A model generated the notes under the pieces. It saw nothing but the letters and a program-made list of their open reading frames with translations, searched no databases and was not told where the DNA came from. The translations under genes and the position numbers were made by a program. Shown one piece after another: positions 5,340 to 6,334 of a stretch of 6,334 nt of DNA. Every line of letters begins with the position of its first letter. Position 1 is the first letter of the stretch. Where the stretch lies: the NCBI GenBank assembly GCA_014239355.1, contig JAAZYZ010000082.1, positions 1 through 6,334 on the forward strand, given 5' to 3'. The DNA comes from Fidelibacterota bacterium. Lineage in GTDB: Bacteria; Marinisomatota; Marinisomatia; SCGC-AAA003-L08; TMED6.

Positions 5340-6334
5340 TTGATTATATTTCCTTGATTTAATAACATTTTTGTATCAAATGCACGTTTACATAATTTAA
5401 TTTGATTTACTGCTGTTATACCATAACATTCTATAAAATCATTTCTTTTTCTTTTTCCTGTACCGTGTTCAGCAGAGTATACACCCCCAAGCCTTGATGA
5501 TTCTTTTACGATATTATTATATATATCTTCAACAATTTTTTGCTGATCTTTGGAATAAATTAAATGAAAATGAAGGTGACAATCACCTAAATGACCAAAC
5601 AGTAAATATTCAATATTATTACTGCTAATTAATTTATGTGTATAATTTAAAAAATCTTGAAAATTTTCAGGAGGTACAATTGTGTCTGTAATCATACTAA
5701 CAGCATCTAATTTTATTGTTTTTTCAAGAGCATTAACTGGAATAGAATGACGTGCTTCAAAAAATTTATCCCAATTATCTGCTTGATTAAGGATTAATAC
5801 TTTATCTAAATTAATTTCACATTGAGACTCATCTAATATATCCATCCAATACTCTACTACATCTTCAACTTGTTTATCAAAAATTGGTATTTGCATATAT
5901 ATACCAACCTGTGAATCATCATCAAACAGATAAGATTTATTATTCATATAATCCTGAGAATTATAACCAAAATATTCTAAAGCTTTTATATCAGTTTGTG
6001 ATAATACAATTATCTTTTGAATATAGTAATAAAAATTAATTGCTAAGTCTTCAGATTTAAGTGGTATAAAAAAATCAATATGATTTTTTGATAAATCATC
6101 TAATCTTAATTCACATTCAACAATCATCCCAAATATTCCTTCACTTCCAATAATTAAATCAACAAAATCAATTTCATTATTATCAGCGGTATATGGTCCA
6201 CTTGCATTTTTTATTTTTGGACGTCTATAGTTTGGTAATGGGATTTCAGTGTTATCTATAAAAAATCTTCCATTTTTAGATATGTATTGACCTCTTTTTG
6301 CATGAATTAATTTACCGTTTAAAAGAACAATAGA
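5336..6334 (-). CDS. FAD-linked oxidase (D-lactate/glycolate dehydrogenase class), C-terminal part
   Basis: The frame is open from the right edge to the TGA at 5338-5336, giving 332 visible residues; the N-terminal start of the FAD domain lies outside. The apparent ATG at 6127 is internal, because the conserved motif LIIGSEGIFGMIVECELRL (residues 60-78) spans it. This and KNASGPYT (42-49) belong to the end of the FAD_binding_4 domain. The rest is the FAD-oxidase C-terminal domain: FGHLGDCHLHFH (246-257), GGVYSAEHGTGKRKR (283-297) and the end KRAFDTKMLLNQGNIIK. Enzymes of this class oxidise D-2-hydroxy acids such as D-lactate, D-2-hydroxyglutarate or glycolate and pass electrons to quinone or another acceptor; the substrate cannot be read here. 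No C-terminal iron-sulfur domain is fused. The stop overlaps the selenoprotein start by four bases, implying one operon. Confidence 0.9.
   Translation of the reverse strand, partial: SIVLLNGKLIHAKRGQYISKNGRFFIDNTEIPLPNYRRPKIKNASGPYTADNNEIDFVDLIIGSEGIFGMIVECELRLDDLSKNHIDFFIPLKSEDLAINFYYYIQKIIVLSQTDIKALEYFGYNSQDYMNNKSYLFDDDSQVGIYMQIPIFDKQVEDVVEYWMDILDESQCEINLDKVLILNQADNWDKFFEARHSIPVNALEKTIKLDAVSMITDTIVPPENFQDFLNYTHKLISSNNIEYLLFGHLGDCHLHFHLIYSKDQQKIVEDIYNNIVKESSRLGGVYSAEHGTGKRKRNDFIECYGITAVNQIKLCKRAFDTKMLLNQGNIIK
5351..5355 (-). promoter_or_regulatory. Ribosome binding site supporting the ATG at 5339
   Basis: On the minus strand the text is AAGGAAATATAATCAAATG, with AAGGA ending 11 bases before the ATG. 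The spacing is a little long, but the site lies inside the end of the FAD oxidase gene, where terminating ribosomes could re-initiate at the overlapping ATGA. No comparable site precedes the TTG at 5117 that would be the only start of the truncated reading. Confidence 0.5.

Noticed and set aside
6125..6127. ATG at 6127 as the start of the FAD-linked oxidase
   Set aside because: It falls in the middle of the conserved GSEG...G(I/M)IVE motif, and the frame is open without stops to the right edge, so the gene begins outside the window.

Overview
The window is an AT-rich, gene-dense bacterial segment in which every supported gene lies on the minus strand, so transcription runs from the right edge to the left. 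Gaps between genes are 0 to about 70 bases. Two Sec/lipobox lipoproteins, a PilT retraction ATPase and an ABC-F protein point to a Gram-negative-type bacterium. The low GC, compact layout and thioredoxin-TPR lipoprotein style recall uncultivated marine lineages of the FCB/Marinimicrobia kind, but that placement is only an inference.

Layout in transcription order: (1) 6334-5336, a FAD-linked oxidase of the D-lactate/glycolate dehydrogenase class, N-terminus outside the window; (2) 5339-4257, a thioredoxin-fold lipoprotein with a TPR-like tail, interrupted by one in-frame TGA; (3) 4256-3753, a cyclophilin; (4) 3728-3516, a small DUF2082-type zinc-ribbon protein; (5) 3496-2870, a two-helix membrane protein with a C-terminal zinc ribbon; (6) 2823-2563, a small lipoprotein; (7) 2561-2280, a DUF1543-type protein; (8) 2267-1197, PilT; (9) 1187-330, a homocysteine S-methyltransferase; (10) 259-1, the start of an ABC-F ATPase.

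The main discovery is gene (2). Read simply, the DNA gives a 50-codon ORF ending in TGA and a separate 286-codon ORF that could only start at a TTG. Read through, the TGA at 5189-5187 falls exactly on the first cysteine of a thioredoxin CxxC motif, giving U-G-A-C. Seventeen nucleotides after the TGA begins the apical loop (GGA) of a perfect 5-bp hairpin, CGACT/AGTCG, with a further 3-bp TGT/ACA lower stem. This is the geometry expected of a bacterial SECIS element. The best reading is one 360-residue selenoprotein, a lipid-anchored UxxC thioredoxin. Its ATG overlaps the TGA stop of the FAD oxidase gene (ATGA), and its TAA is followed directly by the ATG of the cyclophilin gene, so the three are probably translated in a coupled way. 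No selA, selB, selC or selD is visible here; the prediction requires them elsewhere in the genome.

The remaining genes look like ordinary housekeeping or poorly characterised functions. No tRNA, rRNA, CRISPR, insertion sequence or phage signature was seen.
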